64,000 bases of DNA, taken from positions 62,001 through 126,000 of the forward strand of contig JAULSR010000003.1 in the NCBI GenBank assembly GCA_030512295.1, given 5' to 3'. The position numbers and the translations under genes were made by a program. This document shows, piece by piece, positions 42,801-55,686 of this stretch; the stretch's first letter is position 1, and each line of letters starts with the position of its first letter. This DNA comes from Bombardia bombarda. Taxonomy: Eukaryota > Ascomycota > Sordariomycetes > Sordariales > Lasiosphaeriaceae. Under the pieces are notes generated by a model. That model was not told the origin of the DNA and made no database searches. It saw nothing but the letters and a program-made list of their open reading frames with translations.

Positions 42801-44877
42801 ATGACTTGTACTGGTTCTATCCCGGGCTCCCTTTCATCGCCAAGGGGATACAGCAGGTTTGCATGCATGGAGGTTGGTGGTTTAGGACGTTTCATGACTG
42901 GATCGATCTGCATGGACAAAGTTTCTTCAACGTACATATTAACTTTTCTCACACCTGCATATGTGATTTTCATAGAATTCCTGTACATAGCTTACTACTG
43001 ACTTTGTTTCAAACACCAGCGTGTGCTGGTTGCACGTCATACATACCTTATGTTTATCGCTAATTGCAGATGTGACTGGATGCAAGGTACTATAAAGGAT
43101 GTATCTGGAGCGGCAACTTAGCTACAGACTTCTACCGTACTATTCCAGACTAGCAAGATAAGTAGGTGGGTAAGAAGTGTGACGTACTTCTGCGCATATA
43201 TAGTGCCATCGAGAACCGTAATCATGGTGCAGTGAGTTTGGCAACAGCCCCATAATTACCGCACCGATTGGTATTATCAAACGTTCTAACATAGCTAGAT
43301 CGCGCCTTCCGCCGTCGTCTGCCAGCCAGCAAGTACAGTCAATAGTCCCGCTGTTAGTGGAGCTTATTTTCTTCACCTAGAACCGTGGAATTGCTGCCAG
43401 ACTTATTGCCCAAGTCGCTTTCCACAAGGCACGTACCTTTATCATGCTCAGTGGTCCTCAAAAATTGCGCGCCTATTGGAATGTGATTGTGCAGGCTTTG
43501 TAGGATCCGGCATGGTCTTCCGAGAGAGAATGCACCATATTCATTACCACTTCGGATTCCAAGTTGTGACGACGTCGGCTGGAGAGAATGTGCAAAAAGT
43601 GAATCCAACTGCCGGTTGGCCGCCTTCCTAAAACAACGTTGCGCCGCAAAAGGTTCAAATGTTACTGTGTTGCATGACATGGGGCAACGTCATATGTGGA
43701 CGGTGTATGCACCACCTCTTTACCTTTACACTCACTGTTAGCTTCATCTTCATGGGCATCTTTATCACCCTTCTTCATGTCCGGTCTCGTCCAAGCTGTC
43801 TCGTTGCTGATGCTGGGGTGAAAATTGTGCAAACGCCCCAACGGATGTTGGACCCTTCTAAGACCAAAGTTTGGTTTTGCACTATCGCTTCCTTGTGTTA
43901 CTCAATACTACATCTGCAGGGATAACTGAACAGCTGAGATAGGGGTCCATCACAGAAAATGGCCGCCACCCGGCTCGCTTGTCAGATTTGCGGAAGTCTC
44001 ATCCGATTTCAAAAGTCTGTTCAGTCAACAATTCTCATCGCATGTAGTGTTTGCATCTCGCAGCATATGAAACCGTCTGCAAGATGCACATGGCAAGAAG
44101 TTGAATTCAATCCTCGGCTCTTCCTGCCTTCCCCCGCATCCTCAGCATCATATGAATAAAGATCAAAAAGGAGGGACAGATTTGGGAAACATCCAATGGA
44201 GGGGCTTGGGCGTCGGGGAAAAGCACGGCCGATCTTGCAAATATTGGTGATCATGTCCCGAATTGGAAAGTGAACAGGGCCTCGATGCTACCCAAGGCCG
44301 GCCGACCGTGACAGCTCCCCCAAAAGTGCCTGGGGCAAGTAGGCGGACTCTGCGGGGTAACGTTCGCTCTCAAGCAGAAGTCAGGTGCGGGCTTTGGGGG
44401 CCCTGGTCGCTAGGTGCTTGGTGCTACCAAGGTAGGTGCTAGGTGCTAGTGTAGGTAGTGCCAGTGCCACCAGGCTAGGCTCAGCTGGCTCGAGGCGTGC
44501 ACCTCAATGGAACAAGCGTCCGGGTGTGTCGGACAGGAAGGAGGAAGGACCGACCGAGACCTTTCAGTCAGCAAATGGCTCGATGGATGCAGTCGGGTGG
44601 CAGTGATAAGCACACGCTGTTCCTTCCCTCTTTCTCCATGGTGGGAGCGATGGTTTTGTGTTTTTGTTTTCGCAATGGCAATTGATGGCAGTCGCGACCA
44701 TGGCCGTCCCAGTTCTACCTGTCGCAGCTTCCGAACCGAGCGGACCCCCCGCACCTGCCATCATTGACAATTTGGACTGGATGCAAGTCTCCATCTCCAC
44801 CCGCTGGAACATACCTACCTTACCTACCTTACCTAGGTACATTAGGTGGCAGCCGGCTAACTGGACCCTGCGCGCAG
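42801..44877. other. Long intergenic stretch, probably including an unresolved first exon
   Basis: No gene is supported between the AA9 and RhoGAP genes. The last 200 bases should contain the first exon of the RhoGAP gene. An ATG at 44700 or 44781 followed by a GTACAT donor at 44837 would keep frame but does not give the expected hydrophobic N-terminus. TACCTACCTTACCTA repeats lie at about 44810-44840. Confidence 0.4.
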
Positions 44878-47050
44878 ATCAATCAACACGAGCTGCTTCG
44901 CCGTCAGCAATGCCATCGCCAAAACGTCGTCGGCCATCCATGCCTTTGTCCGCGAGGTTCGCGAGTCGCGCGCCGAACTCGATGTCGTCTCCAGCGAGCT
45001 GCACTCCCTCGACGGCGTGCTCGACCTGCTGAAGGACGATGCATCGGGCTTCCCTGCCCAATTGGCCCAGAAGACGCCCGCCGTGCTGAAGAACTGCCTC
45101 GCCATTATCGACGAGCTCCAGGGCTGCATTGCTATCCTCGACCGCAGCGGCATCTCCAAGTCGGACAAGAAGTCGAGATGGATGGCTAGCCGTGGCCACA
45201 TCGGAAAGCTGCGATGGACCCTGGAGGGATACAAGGCAACACTTGGTCTGGCAGTCGACCTGGTCTCATTGTAAGACGTCTTGCTGCCTGCTGCTGACCG
45301 TCGTTTGCGCCGCATTGCTGACCCCCTCCACAGGACCAATGCCCACGCCAAGAGCAGCCGAGGGCAAAGCCCCTCGCCAAAAGATGCCGGTGCTGATCTG
45401 GCTGCCGACGACACAGACGACAAGAGCGAAATGTCCAGAGTGGCAGCCCAGATCAACAGTGTTACCGCCAGACTCCAGGATGAATCTCAACAAAACGGCG
45501 CCGTCGCCCGGCTCCAACACTATCTTGGCGCCCTACATGCGCACGCCATCACCGCTATGGACTTAGAGCTGGACCAGCTGCAAGACAGTCGTCAAGCTGC
45601 CTCCACTGCGGGCGATGCTCCTGATAGCGCGATTGACATGACGTGCGAGGACCAGGCTGTCCCCGCGGCAAAGCCTGCGAGGTCCTCCAGCACGCCCCGG
45701 GTAGGTATCACCATGGACGAGATTGATGAGCTGCTTGATGAGCTTAAAGAAATGCCCGGACGACCCCCGACTCCGCCACCACGATCTATAGCCCGGAGAA
45801 GCTTGAGCACGCACGGCTCGGTTGACCTGCGCCCCAGCACCTCTGACAGCCACTACGAGTCTGCCTCCAACTCAAACACCAACTCTGGAACCAACTCGGT
45901 GACATGTCCAAGCCCAAGCAGTCCCCGGCGAGGTCCACGAAGGTCAACAAGCCAGTCACACGGCTGGAGCTACTCGCCCAATCACGAGTATCGCACGCCC
46001 TCCGAAAACTACTACACACCCGTCACCGAGCTTAGTGTGTCGTCGGACACGCAATCCGTCCGATCGCTGAAACGACCAGACAGCGCGACTATGGGCCAAG
46101 TTGGCCAGGTCTTCAGCCATATTCGCTACTCCATCTGGGAGAACCCGCGTGCCCATATTCCCTTGCCATTGCCCCCGCCCACGCCCACGTCTGTCCGCCC
46201 GTCCACGGCTAGCTCGCTGGCACCGTCCAGCACTGGCTTCATGCGGCGGAGCAGTTCGCGCCTCTCTTCAACGTTGAAGCACTTTCACCTTCGATTACCT
46301 TCTTCAAAATCCATCAACAAAGTCAATACCCCTGTCAGCCCACCACCGCCCCCACTACCGGAGCCATCCGCCATTTTTGGCGTACCCCTCGCTCAGTCGA
46401 TGGAGCTCGCCAAGGGCATTGCCGGCACCCGGCATGATGGTGGCGGTGCATCCACGCGCGACTATCCGCTCAGTGTCCTCCGCTGTGTCTACTTCATCCG
46501 CGACCAGGGCATCAAAGCACCACACATCTTCGGCCAGGACGGCGACCAGCTCCGCCTCAGTAAGCTCAAGGACATATTCAGCTCTCCCAGCACAAGCTAT
46601 GGCAAGGAGCTAGACTGGAGCCGGTTCAGCGTCTATGAGGCAGCCGACCTAGTTCTGCTCTTCCTGTCGGAGCTGCCGAAGCCGCTGGTTTCTGAGCCGG
46701 TCGCCAAGCGATGGGTCTCGCTTTCCAGACAGGCGACCGTGCCGGGGTCTCTGGCCATGCGACTTGACCAGGGAATCGACTTTTGGGAAGAGGCGTTCAC
46801 GGGCATTCGCGGCCCGTCGCGCGCCCTGTTCAAGCTGCTGCTGAATCTGTGGGGCGACATCGCCGATGCGGCAGAGTCCAACGACATGACGGCGGAGCGC
46901 TTGGCGGGGAGGATCATGCGCCCGCTGCTGCATCTATCGGCGGCGAGGTATGACACCGATTTGATGCTAGGGCTGGCGTTCATGATCAGGAAGCGATCCG
47001 AGTATAGTTTGAAGATGAATGGGGCCAGAAAGAGCAATGCTGCGTTTTGA
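44878..47050 (+). CDS. RhoGAP-like protein with STAND-type fungal N-terminal domain (5' end unresolved)
   Basis: Exon 44878..45270 (acceptor GCGCAG), a 63-nt intron and exon 45334..47050 encode about 700 residues; the first exon is not resolved. The N-terminus reads INTSCFAVSNAIAKTSSAIH then AFVREVRESRAELDVVSSEL, the pattern of the fungal N-terminal domain found in STAND and azaphilone-cluster proteins (PF17111-like). A long disordered Ser/Pro-rich middle follows. The C-terminal 250 residues fit a RhoGAP fold: AIFGVPLAQSMELAKGI, YPLSVLRCVYFIRDQGIKAP, HIFGQDGDQLRL and LLFLSELPKPLV. The arginine finger expected in GIFRxSG is absent (HIFGQDG), so GAP activity is doubtful. It may act as a Rho-binding scaffold; that is inference. 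Confidence 0.75.
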
Positions 47051-47624
47051 GGGGATTGACGAAGGAGCTTTCATTTCTTGGACATGTACTTGAGACTTGA
47101 TTGGATACTACAAAACTTTGTGACGGTGTTTAATCATCAGTCAATGTTGCACGCATTCTTTTGTGTAGTTGTGTTTGGTGGTCAAAGGGGCTGGCGGCGG
47201 GGGGTACGGTCGTTTATATATTTTTGACAGAGTTGAATGATACCCAGCAGACGCAGAGATCTGCCAGTTTAATAACGAGAAGACGGTGGGTTACATAGAG
47301 TTATGAATGGTGAATATACATACCACACGTATTATTCTACCAATAACTGCCGTTGTTTGTCCATAAGGCTGAAAAGGGGGGAGCCGGGATGTGGGGTCAC
47401 AGGGGTAATTGCTTAACAATAAGCTCGCGTGCAGTAGCACGACGCGCCCTGAAACCCCACAGCAGCCGATTCCAGTTCTCCCCCTTTTGGTTCATGTCGG
47501 TTATCGCTTGTCAGGCCGTCATCAACAAGCAAACAAAACAAGGTTGTAGCGGTGCAAGATTCCCTATAAACAGCTCATACAACTGTCAACCTATTCAAGA
47601 GAGGGCCAGTCATCTTTTGATAAA
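47051..47624. other. Intergenic, no gene seen
   Basis: Spacer between the RhoGAP-like gene and the next plus-strand gene. Confidence 0.5.
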
Positions 47625-48502
47625 ATGCCTCGTCGGCCGAAAAAGCGCGTGGTGGCGCGACCGCAAGAAACAGTGAAAAAGTCGTTGGGAAGAGTGGTTC
47701 TCTCCGGCGCTGGCGCTGGAATTATTGGTGTTGTCGGGTAAACAAACAAGCCCCCTTCTTTTCCCCCAACAGCAATTGCCCCGAACAGCGAACAGAATTG
47801 CACAACATACCTCAGAACGCACACACACACACACACAGGAGACAACGAGACTAAACACTTATCGGTAATAAACCGTAAGCACGCGAGACACCAACTGATT
47901 ACAAATTCACCCACAGCATGACAGCAACTGCCAACATCTACCAGCTCCTCTTCAACGGGAACAGTTCCGCGTATCCAACAATCTCACTCCGCTCCGTTTT
48001 CACCACTACTAGGATCGCACCTGGTATGCCAGCCCTAGTCCGGTTACTAAACCTCGACCTCAACACAGATCCGCAATCCGCGACCCAGCAGCTTTTGGGC
48101 CTCAACATGGCTTTGCACTGTGCCCATGGTGCCGCGGCTGGTATTGTCCGCGCTGTGATGCGCTACAACGGCTTGCGAGGCGGGATTGCAGACCTGGTTC
48201 TGATCGCGACCATGAGGCTATTGTCGGCTAGGAACTGGCAGCAGATGGTGGAGAGAGTCTGGAGCTGGGGCTGGGTGAGCGAGGCAGGAGCGCAGATGGG
48301 ATGGTATGTCTCTGCTCTGAAGGATTTCTGGGCGAGTCCCGAGTATCAGGACCCGGTTGTGGGGGAGCTGATGCGAGAATATGCGGGTACGTGGGAGGGA
48401 GAGGTGGATTTGGTCAGGGGACAGGTTGCGGGTGTGGCTAATGAGGTGGGTTGGGCTGTGGTAGTTGGCTGGTTGGTGGATTGGTGTATCTATACTTGTT
48501 AA
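47625..48502 (+). CDS. Hypothetical protein, 232 residues, two exons
   Basis: Exon 47625..47737 and exon 47917..48502, joined by a 179-nt intron, give MPRRPKKRVVARPQETVKKS at a basic N-terminus. A hydrophobic segment follows, beginning VVLSGAGAGIIGVVGMTATA across the splice. Later helices (LLGLNMALHCAHGAAAGIVR; VANEVGWAVVVGWLVDW near the end) could be further membrane or buried segments. No motif or family is recognised. The intron contains a (CA)10 microsatellite at 47820-47839. The gene model is supported by a clean splice that keeps frame and by the Trp-rich, non-random C-terminal half. Confidence 0.6.
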
Positions 48503-48725
48503 TAAGGAGTAAGACAAGCTTCATGTCGTGATTTTGTATAAGCCTAGAGCATATCGTAACCAAACGACGTAACTAGCCTTGACTCTAAGAAAATAAACTT
48601 GAACATGAGGTAGATAAGTTGCAGGTATGCAATTCTTAGATGGTGGCTTTTCCCAGCATATCCCCCCCCACCCTCTACCCCTCTCTTACCCATTTCTCCG
48701 TCCAATTCCAGTCGTGCAATATCAC
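48503..48725. other. Short convergent intergenic region
   Basis: This lies between the 3' ends of two convergent genes. A C-homopolymer lies near 48662-48670. Confidence 0.5.
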
Positions 48726-51700
48726 TCATGAAGCCAGGGGAGTATTTCTTTGAGAGTCATACAGCTCACGGAATTTGGACGCCCGCGCCATGAGGACCTG
48801 TGGCGTGTCGAACTCGATGATTCTCCCCCGGTCCATTACGACGACCTTGTCAAAACCAAGAGCAAAATCGAGGTTATGGATGACAGAGATCACCGTCTGT
48901 TGTTTGAGACGCGTCTTAATAACGTGATTGACCACCTGTTCGGCTTGTGCATCCAGACTAGTAAGACAGGGGCGAAATTGTCAGTATCCTGAACAGGAAA
49001 TGAAAATCAAGCAATCGTTGTGCGCGGCACAACAGAGGCCACATGCCACATACCTGCTCGTGACTTCGTCCAGAATCAACAGTTTCCTGCCCCTCAACAT
49101 TGCTTTTGCGATATTGAACAGCTGCCTCTGTCCATGGCTGAGCATCTCCTTGTCCAACACAGCATCAAGACCACCGCTGCCCTGGCCCTCAACTTGATCA
49201 AAAACACCCATCAGCCCAACGTCCGCTAGCCCTTGGACAATCGCCTCGTCTGTCTCCAGGCCATATGGATCCATGTTTTCTCGCACTGTTCCGGGGAAGA
49301 AAAAGGGATCTTCGGCAACGCCGGCAAGACGGGAGCGGACGACATGACGTGGCAGCGAGGAGAGGTCGACTCCATCAACCTTGATGCATCCGGTCTTGGG
49401 GTCTAAAAGGCGTAGCAGAGTCAAGATAAGGGAGCTCTTGCCACTGCCCGTGCGGCCGCATATGCAGACCTTCTGTCCAGCTATTATATCGAGGTTAACG
49501 TCTTTAAGAATCATGGTGTCGTCGTCAGAATCGTCCCTGCGTTGTCTTTAGTAAGTAGATGCGTCACTGGCCATTATACTACCTCCAAAAGCTCCTTGCG
49601 GGAGCTGTTGGGGGATAATATGCAACTTACGAATACTTCGCCGACAGGCCCTCTATCATGACGTGTCCGTGACTTGGCCAATCCTCCGATGGCGCCTGAT
49701 TGCCTTCATCATCCTCCTTTTCGGTCTCCTCGCCGAATCGCTGAATCCTATCCACCGCCGACATTGCCGTTTGTAGCTGTGCCCAGAATAAAATCAACAG
49801 CTTCAGATACGATGTGAATGACACAATTTGCGTGAGCGAAACGCCCGTAAACCCGGGAGAGATAGTATTTCTCAGCGGCCCGACGGCCAAGCCAACCACG
49901 AGCGTTGCTAGGGCCGCAATTACGAGGTCTATCACAAGGCCAAGCCACTTTTGAATGACATACATCAGGTAGAATGGCTTCTGCGATCTGTCGACAAGCT
50001 CGTAGTTCTTTTGTAGAGAGGCGTGCACCCATGAGAAGGCGCGGATGCTGATCATGCCTTCGAGTGTTTCAAGGAATTGCGCGCTTTAGTTCGTATGTGT
50101 GTCAGTAACTGTTTATGGTAGTCGATGGATAGTGTTTGAGATTATGATGACGAATGGGTGTGCATACTATACTGGGGCCTTTTCTTCAAGGTCCAAAGCT
50201 CTTATCTGCCGGGCAGTTCGGACATAATATGTGGGAATGAGGTAGAAGGCCACGGCGATAAATGGATAGCTCAGGGCAATCCAACCGGACGCTGAGGCGA
50301 TAAGTCCAGCTTGGGCAATTCCAACAAGTAGATCTGAGGAGTTTTAGTACTGGACTGAGGTCACTACTGGGCTTTTTTCTCTGGGCAAGACTGACTTGTA
50401 ATAACCACTTGGAAAGCCAGTGGAAGCTGCATGTCTGCCAGCTGAATATCCTGGGTGAACCTATCTACCGAGTCAATAATTGCATGTGCGTCTTACGAGC
50501 TCGGCAGGAATGCTGACCGGTTCAAGATACTGCCAATGTCGGTTGAGCCAAACAGCTTCAGAGTTGATCTAGTCGGTTAGCTTCTAGTTCTCAGATCAAG
50601 GGGAAAACAAGACTGGAACCTACGACAAGACAGTCTTTGTCAGATCAGCGTGAAGCTTAAACCCCGTCGCAACAGCCAGGATGTTGAGACACCACCTAAG
50701 AGAAAGAAAGTCAGTCATGGGAAAGGCCGTGGCCTTGACCAAGGACGAAATGCACTTACCATGATACAAAGAAGAAGGCAACAAGAGCTCCGCCCTGTAG
50801 CGCAGCGTACACGCCAATGTAATAAGGGGTTCTCTCGTTGGGGAAAGAAACCGAGCTGTCATCGGTCCACCATTTCAACCAGACATCTGGACAGGTACGT
50901 TAGAAAACGGGGACTGTCACCACCACATCGAGGGAAAAGCTTACACGAAAACGTGGACAGGAATGCCAAGCTGACTTGGAAGAAAAGAAACACCATGGCG
51001 TTCTTTTTGTTGATACTGGCAAAGTAATATCGATAAGCTGACATGTCAGTGCTAGCGCGTATATCGACTGCTGCCTCCTCCTCGGAATCAGATGGCGCAG
51101 CGTGAGACTCTTTTGTTTTTGCCTCGGATGCGTTGTTGTTGATAATAACCGACGTGTCTGCTGGCTCATTTTGTTCCATAACAGCGATATCGATAACCTC
51201 CAAGTCCCTTTCAGGATGCGCGTGGAGAATCTGACGGATGTAGCCGTCGGCTTGTTTCAAGTCGTTGAACGCACCCAGTTGGGAAATCTCCCCACTTGCA
51301 TTCAGGGCAACGATCTGATCGGAATATGATAAAAAGCGAGCTAAACATATCATTGTAAACAACGTGGCCAAGCAATAGCGACGCGCGGAGGCAGCGTGGT
51401 GATAAAACTTACGTGAAGAAGTCGACATGACGACAGTTATACCCCAACGACGAAAAATGCCATTAGGTCCAAGCAGACGGCGTGCAATATTGAGCTGAGT
51501 ATTCGCATCTAGCTGGCTGAAAACGTCATCGAGAAATGTGATGTTCTTGCGGGAGTACACTGCCCGAGCGAGGGCCTATCCATCGCAATGTATTCCGTCA
51601 GAACAATATGATCGAGTTCATAACATCAACAGACAACTCACCAGTCTTTGCCTCTGTCCTGTGCTGAGAGAAATTCCTTTGCTGCCCACCATGGTCATAT

Positions 51701-54315
51701 CTCCTTTTGCGAGTAAGGCAATATCAGACGCCAGATCGCAGCTGTGTATAACTGTATTGTACAGCTCGGAATCATATGCGGATGCATAGGTGATATTGGC
51801 GCGGATTGTGTCGTTCTAAGGTGTTGGGATTTAGTATTGATCTTTTGTGTAGGTAGTCGCTTTGGGTTGCCAAGGAAAGGGGGTCATACCATGATGAATG
51901 GAGATTGGTCACAAAACGAGATTTCATGATGTGTTAGAGTGACATTTCCTTCAAAGAAGGTAGTCTCACCAAGGAGAGCCTTGATCAGGGTCGACTTTCC
52001 GCATGCCACAGGCCCAACCACTGACACTATTTGTCCTCTGTTTACACTGAAGTTAAGGTTGCGAAGGGTGGTTTGGTTATCATCAGACCAGCCAAAATTA
52101 CCACCATTCACTGAGATGCACGGGAGGCTAGGTGAACCTTTGGGTAGGGAGCCATGCTGTATTACTTCACCATCGATATCATTCGGAGACTGGCTTGCGG
52201 CCTCGGAGAATAGGCGTTTATCGATGCGTGGTGCGGTGACGAGAAATTCCTCGATTCTTTTCAACCCCCCTAAGGCGGTCATGAAGTCGATGAGACCGAT
52301 AAAGAAGTTGAACAATGGCTCGGCTACGAGGAGGAGGAGAGTCAAGGAGGTGAAGATGCGCGTGACATCAAGCGATGTTCCATTGTTTCTCGCCACGGCA
52401 ATGAATACGGCAAAGGTGATGACCGGGGAGATGAATTGTGGGACGAATGCTATTCCAGATCAAAGGTGTTAATTAGGCATTCAAACGAGCAAGAGGCGAG
52501 AAGTCAAACGAAAGAAAATAAGGGAAATGATTACCGATGGTAGAAGTAATTATAGACAGCAGTCGAAAGTTGCCAGCCGCAGCGAGCTCCTCCTCTCGAA
52601 GCTTGTTTAACAGGGTCGAAACTTTGGAGGTGAGATTCGTAACCTTGATGGCCTTCATCGATCCCAGTACCGAAGAGGTTACGGCTGTAATTTGTTAAGT
52701 TAATGCTATTTGGACTCGGCAGATTTAGTGCAAAGAATAGGGGACGTATTATGGTACATACCGATTCTCGTCTGAATCTTATCTATCCACCGAGCCTGGA
52801 AGCCCGGCGTGTAGTTGGCGGCAACTGCTGTCAGGCCAGTAGTCACTGAAATGACTCGTTAGTAAGACCGATTAGAGTGATTAACATGGCGGGGCTCAAG
52901 TCACATAGGGTAACAGCAATGGGGGCTACGCAAGCCACCCCAAGCTGGGTCTGGATCAAATAGGTTGCAATGGCGACCTGAGACATATTCGCCCACAGTT
53001 CATGTAGATCCATGAGCCCTCTGCCGATGCGCTCACAATCAGCACTCATAAGGGTGACTGTTTTTGCACTGTTGGAAGCGGTGACTGGCAGCTCGGACGC
53101 TTTTCGAAAGACAGCGGTGGTAAGAGTACCGCGGACCATAGCCATGAAGCGATATTGCCGATGCCAGTAAACAGCAGCAGAGATCTGTTTACATATTAGT
53201 TGTGAGGGAGGAATGTGTGACAGAGTGTAGAATAAGAGCGTCATACCGCCATGCCAATGTAGATGATAACACAGGCACCAACGAGACCGTAGCCAATCTT
53301 GGCATCTTGGGTCTGAACTGGATCTTGTAGATACTCTAAGAGCCGTCTTATCATGAGTGGCTGGCACAAGGTGAAGGCTAAAAGTGCAAGACGGGGCAAG
53401 ACGGGTAGCATAATTGGCCACCAGAGCAATCGAAACAGGACTGCCTTTAGTTTCACTGGCGGTTGCGCTTTGCCATGTTGTTGAGGCCTCTCCATCTTTG
53501 CCCATATGGCGAGAAAGTTGGCGCTCAGCTTCTCTGACGACATATCGGCCGCGATGGGATATAGCTGACGCGGCGTCAGGACATGTCTGGCACCGAAGAA
53601 TATGACACGATTGAGCCACCACAAAAGAGCCTGGCTGAATATGCCGCTGGATTCCTCGGGGCTTCTGCTGCGGTACTTTTCCAGAAAGAGCTTGCGCTTC
53701 TCTACTGCCTCAAGAACAAGCAGGAGTACTTTGAAGGCGAAAGAAGAGGTCAGTACGGCGCGTATAGTGGCGTTTGTCGACGGAGAGAGCCAGAGCGTTC
53801 GAATAGTAGCGATGTCGAGAAAGACAGTCACGGCAAGGTAGGCCGTGATAAGCAACGAGGGCTTCAAGGACCGAGCGTGCTCCATGTACGACAAAGGCAG
53901 CAGGACCAGAGCAGCTACAAGGGACAGAGCCGAGGCCGCCAAGGCCGTTTGGCGTGCGCCTTGGACATGCTGCTGAGATCCCCAAAGAACGAGCTGAACT
54001 AATTGGAGGATGGCGAAAATAACAATCGAGACCTGGCCGAGACAGAATTAATTGAGCACATGCCTAATGAGCACGGGACAAATGCATTATTTCGTGACGC
54101 ACCACTTTGGCTGTCCTCAACCTCGGCCCTTCCACCTTGAGGTCTCTTTTGCGCAGCACAGCGATGCGGATTGGGGCAAAGAGCAGGAGTAATGCGGAAG
54201 GAGCGATTGAGAAAATGGCCTGTTCAAACGTGAGCGTAAAGTCAAAATCCTGTCGGCAAGTGTGAATAATGGGGCCAAAAGCCCCATCATCGCAGCCGGC
54301 GAGTGAGTTGTTCAT
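48726..54315 (-). CDS. ABCC-family (MRP-like) full ABC transporter, many exons
   Basis: ATG 54315 begins MNNSLAGCDDGAFGPIIHTC, then FDFTLTFEQAIFSI, the usual start of the fungal MRP-like TMD0. Exons 54315..54103, 54032..53247 and the one from 53184 onward, down to the last exon 48957..48726, all splice in frame; I count more than ten introns. NBD1 has Walker A GPVACGKST, a signature reading SLSTGQRQRLALARA and Walker B ITFLDDVFSQLD. NBD2 has GRTGSGKSS, MLSHGQRQLF and KLLILDEVTSSLD, with the H-loop SVIHNLD. The two NBDs and the TMD0-TMD1-NBD1-TMD2-NBD2 order fit ABCC proteins, about 1,400 residues. These export conjugates and drugs at the plasma or vacuolar membrane. The substrate is unknown. 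No disabling mutation was found. Confidence 0.85.
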
Positions 54316-54754
54316 TTCCAACTCGGTGCGTGAAGACGACGACGACGACGGCGACGGTGGCAGGACGCGACAAAGTTACGAGGGAGTCGAGAAATTTCTA
54401 TTTGGTAGCTGCCCCTGGCTCCTGCCTGGGGCTGGATGCTTCAAACACGCGACACGGGACCAAATCAGGTGCATTGGACCTCAAAATACCCACGACGGAA
54501 AGAGCTATGGCTAGATAAGGAACCACCTTCCTCTTTTGCCATTCATACTGTTGTCGGTACTTGGTACCAACTGTCAATGTGGGGGAACGGGAGCCGCGGA
54601 AGCCGAATGGCCCAGCAGTGACATGGCTGGTCTTCCTGAATGGGACCCGACGCTAAACCAAGTCCATTATTGTTCGTGATGGCGGTTCATGGTAATCCAA
54701 AATCCTCGCGATAATACAATGTTATTCATTTCCCCCTCCCCCAGAGACTTCTGT
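54316..54754. promoter_or_regulatory. Upstream region of the ABCC gene
   Basis: Spacer between two minus-strand genes. A GAC-triplet run lies at about 54335-54352. No gene is seen. Confidence 0.4.
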
Positions 54755-55225
54755 TCACCTGCTGCCGTCCAAAACACCCAGCAGCAAGGCCCCAACGGTT
54801 CCGACCACGGGGGCGTATCCCCAGTGATTCCACTGCCCCCGTCCAATCTGTGCAAGCGAAACAGCGCCGTCGACAAAAGCAACAGCGCTCCCGCTGAGAA
54901 GGATCCAGCCCATTGCCGTGCGGCTGCCAAAGAATGCAGTCGCATAGATGGCCAGGCCCATGAAGATGTCGCGTGCGCCGTAGATGATCATCAGGTTATC
55001 GACAAGTTTTTGGTCGGAAATGGAGGCAGGCGGGTCGAATTCGAACACTGCGAGGGCGCCTTTGGGGTTGACCATGCCGTTGATGCCGGCGGCGACCCAG
55101 ATGGTGGCAAAGACGCTTGCGACAACGGTGAGGCCGCGTGATTGGGAGAGTCTGAAGGCCATTGCGGGTTGGTGGTGATTTTCTTTTGTTTTAATTGAAG
55201 TGGTAGGTACTGAGTGAGACGACAT
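54755..55225 (-). CDS. DUF4267-like small integral membrane protein
   Basis: Up to 156 residues from ATG 55225. A second ATG at 55162 (MAFRLSQSRGLTVVASVFAT) may be the real start, since it opens directly into the first membrane helix. Four hydrophobic helices follow, around IWVAAGINGMVNP, LMIIYGARDIFMGLAIYATA, AMGWILLSGSAVAFVDGAVS and the last one, YAPVVGTVGALLLGV. The GARDIFMG motif and AGIN.M.NP are typical of the DUF4267 family of fungal membrane proteins. Function is unknown. It is transcribed in the same direction as the ABCC transporter downstream, about 440 bases away. Confidence 0.75.
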   Translation of the reverse strand: MSSHSVPTTSIKTKENHHQPAMAFRLSQSRGLTVVASVFATIWVAAGINGMVNPKGALAVFEFDPPASISDQKLVDNLMIIYGARDIFMGLAIYATAFFGSRTAMGWILLSGSAVAFVDGAVSLAQIGRGQWNHWGYAPVVGTVGALLLGVLDGSR

Positions 55226-55686
55226 TGGAGTGAAATTATGGATAAGGGTGAGCAGAGTTGGATGCCGCGACGCGACTGGAAGGGAAAGAAAAGAATACGG
55301 ATATATGTACTCGAACCAGGTGCGTGATCACTTGACCGTCGGACTCACTGGCGTCCGACATGCCGATGGCTTGGAAGGGTTGGAACTGACCGAGCCAAGT
55401 CTGTTCACCAGCTGTTCCTGGGCAGACCGCCAAACGTGGCACAGCACCGCCGACCACCCTGCAACTTAACGGTGCAAATACCTATAGACTTAGGTATACC
55501 TACTTATGAGTCATCCGCGTCATACCACCACTACCTTACTTACCTAGACTTACTTTTTCTCCGGGTGCCGTCCATCTCATCAACAACCCCAATGCCTTCC
55601 ATTAGATGCGCCGTAGTTATTTTTCTCGTTCTGCTCGCACATTTGTAATACGCCCTTCTTCTTCGCGCAGGTTGTCCTCCATCAAC
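55226..55686. other. Intergenic, no gene seen
   Basis: Upstream region of the DUF4267-like gene. It contains TACCTACTTA-type motifs near 55495-55505 and 55530-55550. Confidence 0.45.

Noticed and set aside
44658..45032. Plus-strand frame MFLFSQWQLM... and the frame at 44764..45189
   Set aside because: The protein-like reading of 44878..45270 lies in another frame and splices to the RhoGAP exon; these are shadows.
45281..45333. N-terminal extension of the RhoGAP open frame (MLPAADRRLRR...)
   Set aside because: This stretch lies inside a clean 63-nt intron that joins the upstream exon in frame.
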